The notes under the pieces were generated by a model, which ran no database searches, was not told where the DNA came from, and saw only the letters and a list, made by a program, of their open reading frames with translations. Shown piece after piece: positions 1-12,689 of a DNA stretch of 64,000 nt. The position numbers and the translations under genes were made by a program. The DNA is from Paraescarpia echinospica (lineage: Eukaryota > Annelida > Polychaeta > Sabellida > Siboglinidae), in the NCBI GenBank assembly GCA_020002185.1, contig CM034543.1:26093462-26157461 (forward strand), written 5' to 3'. The stretch's first letter is position 1; every line of letters starts with the position of its first letter.

Positions 1-2
1 CA

Positions 3-968
3 GTACCAGAATATCCGTTCCAGAAAGTAGGAGCAGACTTGTTTGCGTTAGATGGCATAACGTATCTGCTCACAGTAAACTATTACTCTAAATGGTTATC
101 TATCGCTCCACTAGCAGACAATAAGACCAGTGATGTCATCGGAGAATTGAAGAGAATATTCGCTGATTTCGGAACACCGGAAGTCCTGACCAGTGATAAT
201 GGGCCACAATTTGATAGCCAAGAGTTTCGACGATTTGTGGGAGACTGGTTAGTACAACACACCACTTCTAGTCCTACATATCCTAGATCGAATGGATAGG
301 CCGAACGCATGGTGCAGACAACAAAGAACATGTTGAGAAAGTGTTCACAGGACAACACAGACTACCAGCAAGGACTGTTAGCTTTGCGAGATACGCCTGT
401 GTCAAGCAATTTGCCGTCGCCATCGGAATTACTGCAAAGACGCAGACTGAGAGGCAATTTACCAATCGTAACAGTTGCCAAACGGTTTCCCAGAAGTTAC
501 AACAGGAAACTAGTCAAAGAAAAGTTTGAAGCTAGAGCTAGCATTGCCAAAGCTTACCATGACAGGAAGGCTGTAACTACAAAACCAGTATTACAGCCTG
601 GTGATCACGTGCGTGCCAGGGTACAATGAACATGGATACATGCCACAGTTGTTAATCTCAGTCACAAACCGCGTTCTTACATCATTCGTACCCACCATGG
701 TACCGAGATGCGTCGTAACAATCTTGATCTCAGATCGAGTCGAGAGGAGACTGAATCACAACAATTAGTGAATCAACGTCCTGAGATCATCGGTACAGTA
801 CATCGTGAGTTGATGGTGACAGATGATCCTACTCGTGATCCAGCAACGGCAATACCGAACTCTGTGGGTGTCGAGTTCCCTAAGGGACGACAGTTACGAG
901 CAGCTCACCATACATCACAAGATCTGGCTGTGAAAGCAAAAAGCCTACCAGATTTATGGACTAAATAG
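3..968 (+). pseudogene. Ty3/Gypsy integrase, C-terminal part of pol, decayed
   Basis: One reading frame runs from the window edge to the TAG at 966-968, broken by TAG at 297-299 and TGA at 627-629. It reads as the integrase core of an LTR retrotransposon: a KVGADLFALDG start with the first catalytic Asp, then TSDNGPQFDS with the second Asp, then SNG-stop-AER where the family normally has SNGQAER around the catalytic Glu. The first stop is therefore a single substitution of the conserved Gln. Downstream are an AYHDRKA segment and a LQPGDHVRARV segment typical of the region just after the core. Protease, reverse transcriptase and RNase H would lie to the left, outside the window. The element is old and cannot make a full pol protein. 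The Ty3/Gypsy assignment is confident; the clade is not. Confidence 0.85.
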
Positions 969-1160
969 CAACTAGTGGCGTTTATTCGCTATGGGACATA
1001 CGTTTACTGTTGTGGTAGTATTGACTAGAGTCGAGGACACTTGAACTTGTGTGTGTTAAGTTAGTTGTGTTTTCTTACTGCAAGACTAACAACAATACTA
1101 ATACTAGTAACCAGTTTGACCTTTTGTTGCTTGTTTAAATTTAAAGAAAAGGAGATGACA

Positions 1161-1294
1161 TGTAGCAGCTTTCTGCAGTTTACCACTTCGTTTGTAGCAG
1201 ACCGGGTCAAAGGTCAATAAAGCAGCCATTTGTAGATCTCCCATTTGCGCAGTTTTTATTTATTACTAGTGACGATTATTGCACAATAATTACA
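1161..1294 (+). repeat. 3' LTR of the Gypsy remnant
   Basis: A purine-rich tract (AAAGAAAAGGAGATG, about 1144-1157) sits immediately before TGTAGCAG, the expected arrangement of a polypurine tract followed by the LTR start. The LTR would run from TGTA to TACA at 1294, a perfect short inverted end, and contains AATAAAG near 1218 as a polyadenylation signal. At 134 bp it is a very short LTR. The 5' LTR is outside the window, so length and ends rest on the TG..CA rule alone. Between the integrase stop and this LTR (969-1160) no coding sequence is seen. Confidence 0.55.
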
Positions 1295-1350
1295 TCAGTG
1301 ACGCGCTAAAACATTCATTCGTTAGTTTACCACAGAGAACAAGACACCGT

Positions 1351-2268
1351 CCTTTGTGGAAATTTCTCCTATACTGCTTTTTACTATTCCTTTCTGATTT
1401 TACTTTGATGGTAAAATGTATCTGGTTGTGATCGCTACTCCCCAGTGGCTCACATATCTTGACATTGTCAACTAATTCATTCTGTGAGGACAAAACTATG
1501 TCTAACACATTCTCACCCCTTGTTGGTTCTAGCACATGTTGAGAAAGGAAAGTATCTTGAACTAAAACTAAAAACTTGTGGTCCTCACTCCCCATACTCT
1601 GTACAGATTTCCATTGTATATGCCCGTGGTTAAAATCCCCCATAATAATACAATCCCGTTTGCTTACTTCCCTTATAGCGTTTTGTATTTTTTCATTCTC
1701 TTCTATGCTTATGTTTGGACTTCGATAAACTATCCCAACTGTTAACGTTGAGTTTCCTGTAACTATGTTACACCAAACAGCTTCTGCAATCTGCTTCTCT
1801 TTCTAATTTTATTTCATAAGCCTGGATATATTCTTTAATATATAAAATAACTCCACCTCCCTTTCTCCTATTCTATCTTTTCTAAACATTACTTATCCTG
1901 TCAGTCCCAATTCAGCATCTGATATATCGGTGGTGGTTCAGGATTCGGTTATACCTATTTACCATAACGTTTAGTTCATTTCTTTTGTTTACTATACTCC
2001 TTGCATTTAAACAAACACATTTATATCCAGCTTCAGAAGAGTTTTCCAGACTGTTATTTGCTGATTTATTTGTGCTGTCTTTATCTATGCCTCCATTTTC
2101 AGGCTTCTCTGTGAGTCCCCCCAGCGAATCTAGTTTAAATAGATGCAACCTGTCCCACTGTCAACAAATCGCAGCAGGTTCTTTGAGAAAACTGTTGCCC
2201 CTTTCCACTAAGATGGAGGCCATCTCTCATGTACATATCTTCCCTCCCAACAAAGTATCCCCATAAAT
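1351..2268 (-). pseudogene. CR1-type LINE fragment (endonuclease region)
   Basis: Nearly identical to parts of the longer copies at 28.1-29.1 kb and 55.1-59.5 kb. On the minus strand it carries MGDFNHGHIQWKS, LEPTRGENVLDIVLSSQNE and LGSSDHNQIHF, the C-terminal half of an apurinic-type endonuclease with GDFN and SDH motifs, and reaches the ORF1/ORF2 junction. Small internal deletions (for example near 1950) and frame breaks make it non-coding. Both ends are abrupt, so it is a piece of an insertion rather than a simple 5' truncation. Confidence 0.85.
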
Positions 2269-5144
2269 CTGTGATGTCCAGATGTGTAATGTGTAAATAG
2301 ACAGAATAGTTTAACTAGTGCTCACAGTCGGTTTAATTAAAAAAATGCGTACTTGTTTCTTTAATCGTCAAAAAAAGGAATTGTCGTTACACCGGGTACA
2401 GCTGGCGAAAGCCAATTGCGCTGTCGACCTACTGCGCCATTTCGGTCACGTGCTTTACGCGAGATCGGCCACGCATTCGAAAACAATAACAACACACGTG
2501 CTTTGGCGTATCAAGATGAAGATTCCAAAGAGGCTGTACGAAGGGTACGTATTACACTATCGTAGTTAGCAACAAGAACGCGTAGCCGTCTATTAATTCA
2601 ACGAGAATTGCAACTTGCGAACGTCTACACTCGACTCGAGGCTGACTCTCAGACAGTCACCATATGATATCACTGCCAGAGATTCAGTCAGAGAGTGACA
2701 ACGTCAACGAGCATGATATTTGATATGTATATCATTTGGTTACGCAAGATCTTGTTAATAAGCTGTTATTCCGACAATACATATAGAGAGTAGATGACGT
2801 GAGACAAGACAAGATCCATTGCTTTGGCAGCAGGCCCCTGTTGATCGTGCGAGTAACTTAGTCAGGGAGCATCCGTAGTTTCGTGCAACAGAACGTCAAA
2901 CACGGGAGTATTATATTGGTGATCATAATCATTAAAACATTGTTTTGTGACTCATATTTTGATACTATTACTGTAGAATATTGTCGATTTGCATTGTATT
3001 TTATGCTAAATAATTAAGATTTTTATATGACAACCATGATGGTGATTTTATTAAATATATAAATGTAAACGTGTAAATGCATAAAATATCAATACAGCTA
3101 GAGTACACCATATATATAAGGATTACACAAGAAAATGCACGCACTTGTTTCATTGTGGTCCTTGATGCCTGGCTATAGTGTAGGTAATGCATTAATTGGT
3201 ATCCTGTAATACCTTTCAACTGACATCTATGCCAGCTATTCTTATGTATTTACCAATATTTAAATATACATTTGTTTTCATACACATTTTAATAATAACA
3301 TGTTGGACATGAAAAACTAGGTTGACTTCTGCACTTGTATATTATATCCAGGGTATCAACACAGACATATTAATACACCTTTAACATTATTTAGTATACG
3401 GCGATGACTCTGAAAGAAGTTTATAAAGTAAATTATTCATTATTGAAGAAGGTAGACATACATATTATGAACCTTTGAATACTTGACAAAGAAAATACAT
3501 TGTTACCATCACTATAACACCTCATTTTGTAATTTCCAACTTTCACCTTGACCATTACACCTCGGGCTTAAAATGTCAAACATGAATATGTGTAGTAGTT
3601 ACATATGGCAGACACTGACATGAATTTGTATACTGAAAACAAAACAAAAATTATAAATGCACTTTACTGATGCTTTACTGATTAGCAGAATTCAAATCAG
3701 TCTATACTATTGACTAAGATCAACTGAACAATTTTAAATTCATGTAATGACAAAGAACACCTAGTAAAGAAAAATAGTTAAAAGTTTGCATCGTTTTGAA
3801 AAATAGCATATTCCACTAATGTCTGCATGCTGTATCAACCCACCCCCTTCCTCCACCTGGAACAACCCCAGTAAACACTGACTGTTCCTAAGATATCAAC
3901 ATGTATAGATGCAGCTGTTGTAGAACATTTCTTGCTGCCTTTTTTCTTGTGAAATGCTGCAGATCACACATGAAACATTATTTTATATTTACTGATTATG
4001 ACAATGAACAACTCCATAATTATTTACTCCCAACACTACTATGATGCCTGTTTTTGTTTACTGAATATATGCTTTTCTTTACAGGATATTGAACTAGTGT
4101 GCTTAGTACCACTAGCTCTCCAAGTTAATATGGCGTACTGGGCAGTTGTATGTCCAGGATCTCGGACAAGATATTCTACAGCCATGCAATATGCCAACAC
4201 ATCATAGACAACAGTTTGTCATGTGAATATCCATCGAGTGATCCCAATTGTGTCGTGTGTTGCATCCGTGATAGATTCCCCAGTGCCGATGGGGTGTACA
4301 CTGGCTTCCAGATCAATCAGTTAACTTGACTGACTGGAAACCAATGTAGAATGCAGGTTGCTCGACATAAGAATGTGGTGACGCCTGACTAGCTCTGCAG
4401 TTGGTGATGGAACGAACGGTGGGGCCAGGGTCTGGCAGATTAGATATGGCATGAGTATGATGGCCCTTTTTGTGTTCAGAGCTTGTGATGATGGCTGATG
4501 ACGTATACGGTTACACATATGTTTGTTTTGCACAGAGAATTTGTTTTTCGTACTTCTAAATATTATGACGAAAGTCTGGAACAAAAATATATTTTAACAT
4601 GACCTATTTGTACCTCTTCTACCGCTCTAATTGTATTTGTTAAATTGTTTCCGTCTGGATATCATTTGTAGAAAATATAAAACTTATTTTGTATACACCG
4701 ACAACTTGAAGCTGTTTTTTAACCTTTAGCTTATTGGAAATGCCGTTCCTTTGTGTCCATATTTATAATTTTTAAATATTATAAATAGCTACACTATTTG
4801 AAGTCGGTTTAATACGAACATGTACATTTGTTTAAATGATCGAAAGAACTTAATTTAGTCGTCATTTGCGTCACATGTTTTTTCCTGTCTACCGTGTAAT
4901 TGTTTCTTTTTCGTTAATTGAATCGAATTGCTGAGGCACCGTTTACCAAAACGTAGGTATGCTACAGTGTAACTGCTTGTCAATCGCAGCGATATACGAT
5001 GCCGCCCAATATAACATGTGGCCCGAAGGGGTAATTATTGAGACTCTCTGGTCATAGTTGTGTGTAGGCAACTGCTTTGATGTGGTCACAAGTGGATACG
5101 ATTATTGTTTTGAAATAGGTGCCATTAGTGAAGCCAGACATAGA
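2269..5144. other. No gene recognised; AT-rich intergenic DNA
   Basis: Only short open frames occur, with no domain or credible splice pairing. An acceptor-like tract ending near 4084 precedes a 40-codon open stretch, but nothing connects to it. A tRNA-like word (CTACTGCGCCAT) near 2430 may be a worn SINE head. Confidence 0.4.
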
Positions 5145-7065
5145 GTAGGATGGGACATAGCGCCCAGGATAACAAATATCGTCATAACGGTTGGCTCTAT
5201 TTAATGCAATATACCTACAACTATCTACAATATGTCGGTAACTATATTGAGTGTATGTCGTGCAAATCTGACATGATTCGAATAATATGTTTTTGTAGTG
5301 TGATTAATTATGTGCATGCACCCGATTTGGGCGCTTTGCCCCGTAGGTGGGCAAAGCGCACATGGGATGGGCGCTATGCCCCATGTGGAATTGCATGTAT
5401 TTTTTATCAGTAGGCTACAACATGATTATCTAATAACAAGAATACAGAACTTTATTTAATGCACATACATAATGCAGCCTACAAACCAAATGAAACACGA
5501 ACAAAGAACGATATCGCACCAAGGAAACTGAATGTAGTTCGCTTGTGGCGTCAGTGTAGCGACATGTGCTATGACGACGTGCTGTTGAATTTGTTCATCC
5601 AAATTAGTCTGAGTTTGATTCACAGATGTGGCAAATGTAGTATGGGTCGCCTGCAGTGCACGCGGCGTGTGCCCATTTCTTGCAGCTCAGACACTGAAGC
5701 CACACCTCTCTGGACTTGCTGTTGGCGTAAGGATCGCAGCAAACGACGCATTATGTGTCTTCGTCAGTGTTCCTTTCTTGGTTTGACACCCCAGACGGAC
5801 CAGCAATAGGCTCTTGTGCTGACTTAGGCAGCTTGATCTCGCTGATTTTCTTTACCACCAGCGAACGTTTTAGTTTCTTCATGTCGCGTTTTTTCTCAGC
5901 AATTAACTTGTAAGGCGAAGAAATCAGCACAACACTGGTGGTTCTTCTCGCTACATGTTAACGCTTCTTGTTCGGCGGCGGTGGTGGCGAGCAGCTCATA
6001 ATAATAGCGCGAATGTCACCTTCAGATCCTGCAGGACTTGCAGGATGTTCGGCAGAAACTGCCGGTGCAGATACACCAGTGGCGACATCTGGAGCGTGGT
6101 CGCTTTAAACAGAGCTGAGTCGATATAGCCTGAACCGCGATCATTCACTGCACCAATCGAATCAGTAGGGGCACCGTTCATGAGGGCCTCCACCATTCTC
6201 TTGCGAGGGAACACAAACAGCGGAGGAATGTAAGAACCGGCAGCGCTTATACAGCACAGCGCGGTAATGTTCTTTCCACTCTCACCGCTCGAAACATTTC
6301 GCACCTGCCTTCTTCCAGTTTCGCATACGACCTTCCCCGTCGTGAAGCCAGTTTCATCGCAGTTCCAAATGGCAGTAGCTCTGTGATCCCCTCCTTGCAG
6401 GATATCTTTGAACAAAGCAAAAAACGCCATAACTGCATCGCTGTTGAAACCTTCGACACGGGCCAGGCTAGTGGAAATTGGCGCATGAATCGACAACTCT
6501 GGGTGGCCCTTCATGAAACTTGACAGCCAGTCCTTTCCTGCTAGCCCACGCTCGTCATCAAAATTGTGCTGTATGCCCAATTTTGCGGCAACAGCGTAAT
6601 CCAAACGCCTGACAACAATAGTTGTCAATCCGTACATTCTTTTGGCCATCTCCTTTGCATAATCTACCAATTGTGCTTCAAAGGCACTTGAGAATACGCA
6701 ACGCTTGCTGCCCATAGCAACAGCGCCAGGGAGCTGTACAACACCAGAGCAATGGCGCTTTAGTGTGCGCCTTGGTATTCCATAATCTGCCCCTGCACCT
6801 CGTATACTCTGTCCTTCGTGGACAGCCGCTACAGCTAACGCCAGTCGTTCAGACCCATACGACCCCTGTGTAAACTTTCTTTTGTACGTTCGAACCATGC
6901 TGTCTCTCAATCTGAAACGAACATGCTGTAACTGTTATCATTATAATCATCACAAGAACGTTTGATAAAATTATATCATTAAAATTCACACGGACACACA
7001 CACACACACACACATTATTATAAATAATTGTGCGTGTGTTTGTGTGTGTGCCCGCTAAACACAAA

Positions 7066-7101
<36 letters not shown>

Positions 7102-7557
7102 TCACAATGCTACTTTTATATCAATAATTGCAGATGGGGCATAGCGCGCAGGCATGGGCGCTTTGCCCCCATTCACAGGTGGCGCTATGCCCCACTGACG
7201 ACTATGATGATAACGTTTGAGTCATGACATTTTCTTTTATCGCTCACCGTAACTGAAGGCGTGAAAATGCAGGTTATATAACATAGCTTAGAAAGCTATT
7301 CCAAGCGTTTCAAAATTCGTAACCATTTAGGGGCAATTTATTGATTAATGTGGAAGCGATCTTATAACAAATCATAAAGAAACAGTAAATCGGTTGTACT
7401 TACATCGTGTTCGATTCTGTAGAGCCATAGCACGTTGATGTGTCGTCAGGACTCAGTAATTAATCATTTGATCGCTATGTGGAGCCATAAAATGCAATAT
7501 TCGCCAAGATAGTGGCATGGGCGCTATGCCCCAATATGGGCGCTTTGCCCCACCTTA
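5145..7557. mobile_element. pogo/Tigger-like DNA transposon with repeated GC-rich ends
   Basis: The transposase pseudogene is bracketed by related inverted ends: GTAGGATGGGACATAGCGCC at 5145 and, read inward from the right end, GTAAGGTGGGGCAAAGCGCC at 7557. A TA dinucleotide lies at each edge, as expected for Tc1/mariner-superfamily target duplication. The motif GGGG-CA(A/T)AGCG-CCC also recurs inside both ends, near 5326-5385 on the left and 7136-7195 and 7518-7553 on the right, in both orientations. The element is about 2.4 kb. The right part (6911-7504) is non-coding and carries (CA)n, (CT)n and (TA)n tracts at 6995-7100. Confidence 0.6.
5604..6898 (-). pseudogene. pogo/jerky-like transposase with C-terminal zinc finger, broken
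   Basis: The ATG at 6898 gives MVRTYKRKF and a 300-residue open frame ending at 5996. Residues 1-50 form a psq-type helix-turn-helix (YGIPRRTLKRH). About residues 65-150 resemble the second, CENP-B-type DNA-binding half. IWNCDETGF carries the first catalytic Asp of the DDE domain. The frame then departs from the family after GYIDSALF, and the stretch with the second Asp (usually DGHxSH) is missing, so roughly 100 residues appear deleted. In another frame below 5996 the family tail resumes: an ISSPYKLIAEKK segment and a Cys-rich finger (CVVCCDPY, LQCLSCKKWAH, YYICHIC), ending at TAA 5604-5606 with two internal stops. Several breaks rule out an active enzyme. Confidence 0.8.
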
Positions 7558-8595
7558 CTCTATTCATTAGAACAGCATACGGTAAATCTGTACCAAACAT
7601 TAGTGTGTGTGCGTGCGTACGTGCGTACGTGTGTGATTATAAACCTATACTTATAGCATGCATGTGTGCCAATTTTATTGTTGTAAATACAGTTGTAGCA
7701 TCATTGCCAGGTCAAATAAAGCCAACTGCTGCAAACTTGACGCGTAATTTTTCATGAGTGTATTTCTCAAAAGGTGCATGTTCATTTCAGTTCACAGTTT
7801 AGTAAGACAGTGTTTCGTGGCAGGATACACTAATGTTGAACTCTGTGCGATACTCAGCCACAACGGAATATCCATCAGGTGTGTTCTTTATAAATATAAT
7901 ATGGTAATAATATAGTAATCTGAGTAAAAAGCGTAATATGTTCATACATGACACCTCGCGCGCTAGGGGGCGCTGCTGATTACATCAGTCTCAGTAGGCA
8001 GATCGTCTTGCGAAATTTGGAATATAAGCTAAGCCAATAACATCGCTTGCCGGCAAATTCCGGTGATCTTCATTTCAGCCATTTTTTAGTTTGCTAATGT
8101 TATGTGTAATGCTGGGGAAGTAGATGTACTTATTATACACAATACCACTCAGCCCCTCGTGAGAATGTTGTGATTCCATGAAGTCACTGGCTTCGTCTTA
8201 GAATTGAGGTGCGGGTGGGGCGGGTGTCTGCACTGTTCTCACGGGTTGTACAGTTGTGGCGAAGCTAATTACTAGTTTGAATCAACTGACCTCCATACAG
8301 TGCGTAGGATATCTGCCAGGAGTAGTGTACGTTGTCATCGACCTGGTTTGCGAGGATGATAGATTAGAGGATACTCTTTCAAATTGTATTTGTCGCTTAG
8401 GCCCCTACTACTCAATTGTTTAGATAACTGTTGCATTTCCATTCGCTCTTTGTAAAGAATGACGGTATGTTGTTGAGTAACTGCGTCCTGAATGCTGAAA
8501 ACGTATTGATTAACTAACCGTGCATACTGGACGCATCTATGTTTACAAACTCAATAAATTTATACGTACACACACGCACACCATGTTTAGGTGGC
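7558..8595. other. No gene recognised
   Basis: No open frame with recognisable content and no convincing exon. Short (GTGC/GTAC)n runs near 7601-7636 and ordinary AT-rich DNA elsewhere. Confidence 0.4.
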
Positions 8596-8673
8596 AGGAA
8601 GGGAGGGAGGGAGGGAGGGGAGGGGAGGGGAGGGAGGGAGGGAGGGAGGAATGGAGAGAGGGAGAGAGGGAGC
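8596..8673. repeat. (GGGA)n purine tract
   Basis: About 75 bp of GGGA/GGGGA repeats with an all-purine strand. The mirror-repeat character makes triplex formation possible. The open frames on both strands here are products of the repeat. Confidence 0.9.
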
Positions 8674-8917
8674 GACGCCAGGTGAAACGGCCTCATACCC
8701 CCTCCCCCAATCGAAAATAATTTCGTTTGATATCGGACATCGACGTTCTGAGATGATTCCTTTGCAAAAAAATGAAAACTACACTCTAGGAACAACGATT
8801 CGCTACCTCGTTTGTGCATTTTGTATGTAGGTTTGTTATAATAATTAGAGACTATACTATTTTAGTTTAACATTTAGATATTAAGGACACTAAATCTTAG
8901 TAGAGTCTAACTTAGAA

Positions 8918-8996
8918 GAGGCCATATCGCAGGAAGGACATAGATATGCTAGAAAGAGTACAGAGAAGAGCAACTAAAATGATACCAAAACTGAGG
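8918..8996 (+). pseudogene. Short CR1 fragment, plus orientation
   Basis: Encodes the RRKDIDMLERVQRRATKMI segment found downstream of the reverse transcriptase in the 55 kb CR1 copy, here on the opposite strand to the other CR1 copies. Both ends are truncated. Confidence 0.7.
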
Positions 8997-9181
8997 CTCG
9001 CCAAAATAACTCCATCTTCAGCCTCTTCAAAAACCTCGATTTGCACCCCCACCCCGGAGGCTCACCAAATTGAGGCTCTCCACAAACATGAATTAATTTG
9101 AACTCCTCTTATCGCCCTATCTGTCAGGGGTGAAACTGGCCTCGATTCCGATGCTCGATTTCTGATCTTTTTCATTTTCTC

Positions 9182-9420
9182 TCACTGATCATGCACTGCT
9201 TTCTCCACCAGTCGTGTCCATTCCTCTCTATCGTTCGTTCTCATTCTCCACCCTTCGCCCAATCCTTCAAGATCCCTCTTTACCCAGTCCTCCCATCGCA
9301 GTCTAGATCTTCCTCGCCTCCTTTTTTCCTCCACTCTCCCTGCAACTGTTCTCTTTGCCATCCGTTCTTCTCCCATTCTCTCTACGTGCCCTGCCCGTCT
9401 TAGTCTTGTTCAGAAACAAT
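9182..9420 (-). pseudogene. LINE reverse-transcriptase C-terminal tail fragment
   Basis: Minus-strand frame with RAGHVERMGEERMAKR followed by GRVEEKRRRGRSRLRWEDW and EEWTRLVEKAV, the GHVxRM...GRRxRGRPRxRW signature that ends many LINE ORF2 proteins. It differs from the CR1 copies in this window, so it comes from another LINE family. No reverse transcriptase core is left. Confidence 0.75.
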
Positions 9421-11309
9421 TGTGTCCACTAGTCACACCAAAGACATAATTAACCGCAGGCGGTACTACGACCATAATATTATGATGTCATTAAGTAGCA
9501 TCATTCTGGTCCACTGACTGCTTTAATTTTGGGAGGTGCTGTTCTAATTATAACTCCTGGCCCAGGAAATATCGTCTCCACAGACGCACCGACTTTGACA
9601 CGTTGTGTAATCAATCCACTTGCCAGACAAGTGATACAATTAACCGCAAGTGCTACTTAACCACTTTAGTCCATCGGCACTTCCAGATGTAATTGACAAT
9701 TTTTTGACATACTCGTTTGTACTGAATCATGTAGAAAACGATATTGCTCGAAAGCCTCAATAAATTTAGCTGTGTTAGAGCCGTACTGCGATGTATCAGA
9801 ATGGGATGAGGAAAGGCGAATGTGTTTTTGGAGGACGATCGTTTAGATGGGACCACCTTGGTGATGTGTTGCAAGAAAACAGTGTGGTCTATGGAAGTTC
9901 CCATGGAAACCACGTGTACACGCCTCAACAATAAAATATTGAATGAGTATCGGTTTACATAACTTAGTAATTAAATTGTTACATAAGTATGTACGGTTTT
10001 AGTTGTATGTATAGTCATAGTAATTAGCATCATATGTTTTGATTTCGTAAACACATTATATCATACGTCAATTATATATAATTATATATATATATAATTA
10101 TATTGTTGTACACCAAAAAGAAAGATGTAGTGTATCATTCATATGGTTTTGCTTTATTGTAGTAAATCATTAAAGCGATGAATTATACTTTACTCTCATA
10201 AGGTATTCGTTATACACAACAAAGCCCATCTATTTAACTAGTTGTTAAGGTATTGATGCATATTGCATAAGCAGGTTAGCACATTCAACAAGACAACTAT
10301 TCAACTGTGTACATTTATTCGTAGACATGTGTGATATATTTCATAGTGATGGTTCAACTTGTTAATCCGGAATATACCCTGACATTTTGTGCTATTTTCC
10401 TTGACATCATTTCTTTTACTATAGCTCTCTCTCTCTCTCCCTCTCTCCTTGTCTTCTTCGCTCTCTATATTTTATATATATATATATCTCGAGTTTAAGG
10501 CGTCACCATAATTCACCAGTTGCCTAACAAACTTTAACCTTTGTCGTAGCCTTAAAGCTCATGTCCTTGGTCTTACAGCTTCATTAAGCACAAACTGGTT
10601 ACATATTTATCATATAGTCATTTTGCCTAAGCACTTAAAACAATATTCGTTATGCCCTTGGCCATTGTCTTTGAAGGATTTGCATTAAACGTTGTCACAT
10701 TGGCGTCCTTACAGTAATAAGTGCACTGTACTTTATAATCCATTCAATATACGACTTGACTTTTAAAGAATGGCAAAATGTGTTTTATTAGGCAGCATCT
10801 CTTTTGTGTACCGAGAACATTTTACCTATTTTAGTCTCACAGTTTAAATAAAACTATTTTACTCTGATAAATCTTAAAGTCCTAAAGACTAGTATTTTCT
10901 ATTTTTGTTTTCAAACCATCAAGCAAACCCATATTATGTTGGGTGGGACGTCAGGTAACGGGCATAGACCTACTAGCTATCGAATGACCGTAGCTTTTAT
11001 AGCGACGTAGGCCGTATAATTACGATGCTCCGTGTGCACAACGGGGAAGGTCTTCTAGAGGCGAATGACCCTACATTTGTAATTTGTGTGCGAAGAGTTA
11101 TCGGGATGAACGCATATATTCACACACACTCTTATATATATATGTGTGTGTTTGTGTGGGGGGGGCGGGGTGCGTGCGTGCGTGCGTGCGTGCTTTATGG
11201 AATCACATATACTAAAACAACAAAATGCGCACAGCCATGTGTTCTCACACAATCTTCAAACGTAGACCCTAAAAGACACAGCAGTCATGGAGGATGAGGC
11301 GAACTAATT
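9421..11309. other. No gene recognised
   Basis: AT-rich DNA with (TA)n near 10075-10105 and a (CT)n/(TA)n tract at 10425-10487. A G-rich/(TGCG)n tract lies at 11119-11194. Small open frames have no recognisable content. Confidence 0.4.
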
Positions 11310-11580
11310 CACCAAATCCTATGTAAGAGATATGGCGAAGCCAACATTGGGGAGACAAGGACATTGTTCAAGATCTGAGTAGAAGAACGCAAAAAGGATA
11401 ACTCGCTAAGAGAAGAGCAAAGAAAAACATCACTGCCCACGAGTCTGCCATCACTGCACATCCATTCAAAACCATCTGATAGTTTGGGAAAGAGTCAAAG
11501 TGTAACACTTCTAGACTGAGGGCCTACATAATGAGAAACCATTGGGGTCAGAAATTCAACAAAATATACGACGCAACGTA
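11310..11580 (+). pseudogene. Possible Penelope-like GIY-YIG fragment
   Basis: A broken frame reads CKRYGEANIGETRTLFKI, then a stop, then VEERKKDNSLREEQ, resembling the YIGETGRxLxxRxxEH block of the GIY-YIG endonuclease at the end of Penelope-like elements. Further on, QNHLIVWERVKV resembles the NHxIxWxxxKVL block that follows it. Frameshifts and stops separate the blocks, and the canonical Tyr before IGET is replaced. The order of the blocks supports the call; each alone would be weak. Confidence 0.45.
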
Positions 11581-12495
11581 CCAATGCTCCATGTGTTTGT
11601 TATACAGTTTGTTGGCTTGACGGTGCTTTTTCTAGGCAACAGGTCACGTGGTGAATTTATATAAGGTCTTTGATTTAAATCTGGGCATTTGTGCGGTAGT
11701 GGTTCAGCCGAGAAGGTCGCGTCCGAGTTAGTTAACAAAGATGTAATTACGAAGTTAGCCGGGCAGATGGGCCATAATATCTTAGAAACGTTACAATTTA
11801 TTTAGATAAAGTTTCGTTATGTTTATAGTGAGAGTTGAATATTTCCAAAAGGTCTTTAGTTGGTTAAAGTTGGTTGTAAGACAGTCGTCATGAGATCAAC
11901 GAAGTCAGCTTAAGCCGCGACGTCATCATCCCGGTGTGTATCTCGCAAGAATGTGAAACACATAGCAATCTACAAACACATCGAATCCACTTAAATTCTA
12001 CGAACGTTCATACGTCAACAATACGATTGAACATTTTTAGAAATATTACATCAAAGCTACGTTCAATGAACATGTAGATGTTTGGCCACTCAATAGATTA
12101 ACTGTAGCTATCTTATCGTAAACATTGTATAAATTATTCGCCGTACTCGTAAAGATTTGAAGTGTATAAAATTTGACTGTGAAACGGTGTGTTATCAGTC
12201 GTGATGTAATTTACTGTAAGATTGTTGATCGGGTCGATCGACATTGTATAAGTATGACTCATACTGATTAAATTGTGTTAATTGTCAAACGAATCCGTAA
12301 ATCATTATTCAATTTCTCCTGTGTCTCCATTAGTACCCGTAGACAAAACGATCCGTGACACATAAATTGTGACAGTCTAGTAAACCCTTAACCCACAGGA
12401 AATTACCCAAAAAAAACGTTTTTTTTCCAGTGATCGTAGATTAATCTCTTAACATTTGGCGCCATATATACAAATCGTCTAGGATGAAAACCTTA
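11581..12495. other. No gene recognised
   Basis: Ordinary AT-rich sequence without long open frames, recognisable repeats or splice-site pairs that I can support. Confidence 0.4.
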
Positions 12496-12501
12496 ACATA
12501 T

Positions 12502-12672
12502 GCACATATATGCATACATACATACTTACATGCATGCATACATACATACATACACACACATACACACATACATGCATGCATACGTGCATACATACACACA
12601 GAAACATACATACATACATACATACATACATACGTACGTACATATACACACATCCACACACGCATGCACGCA
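12502..12672. repeat. (CATA)n/(CATG)n microsatellite
   Basis: About 170 bp of CATA, CATG and CACA tetranucleotides. All six-frame open frames here arise from the repeat period and do not encode proteins. Confidence 0.95.
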
Positions 12673-12689
12673 CGCACGCTCTCAGGGAG

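Noticed and set aside
3998..4207. A short exon-like plus-strand frame after a CTTTTCTTTACAG acceptor.
   Set aside because: No donor partner, no recognisable domain and no neighbouring exons.
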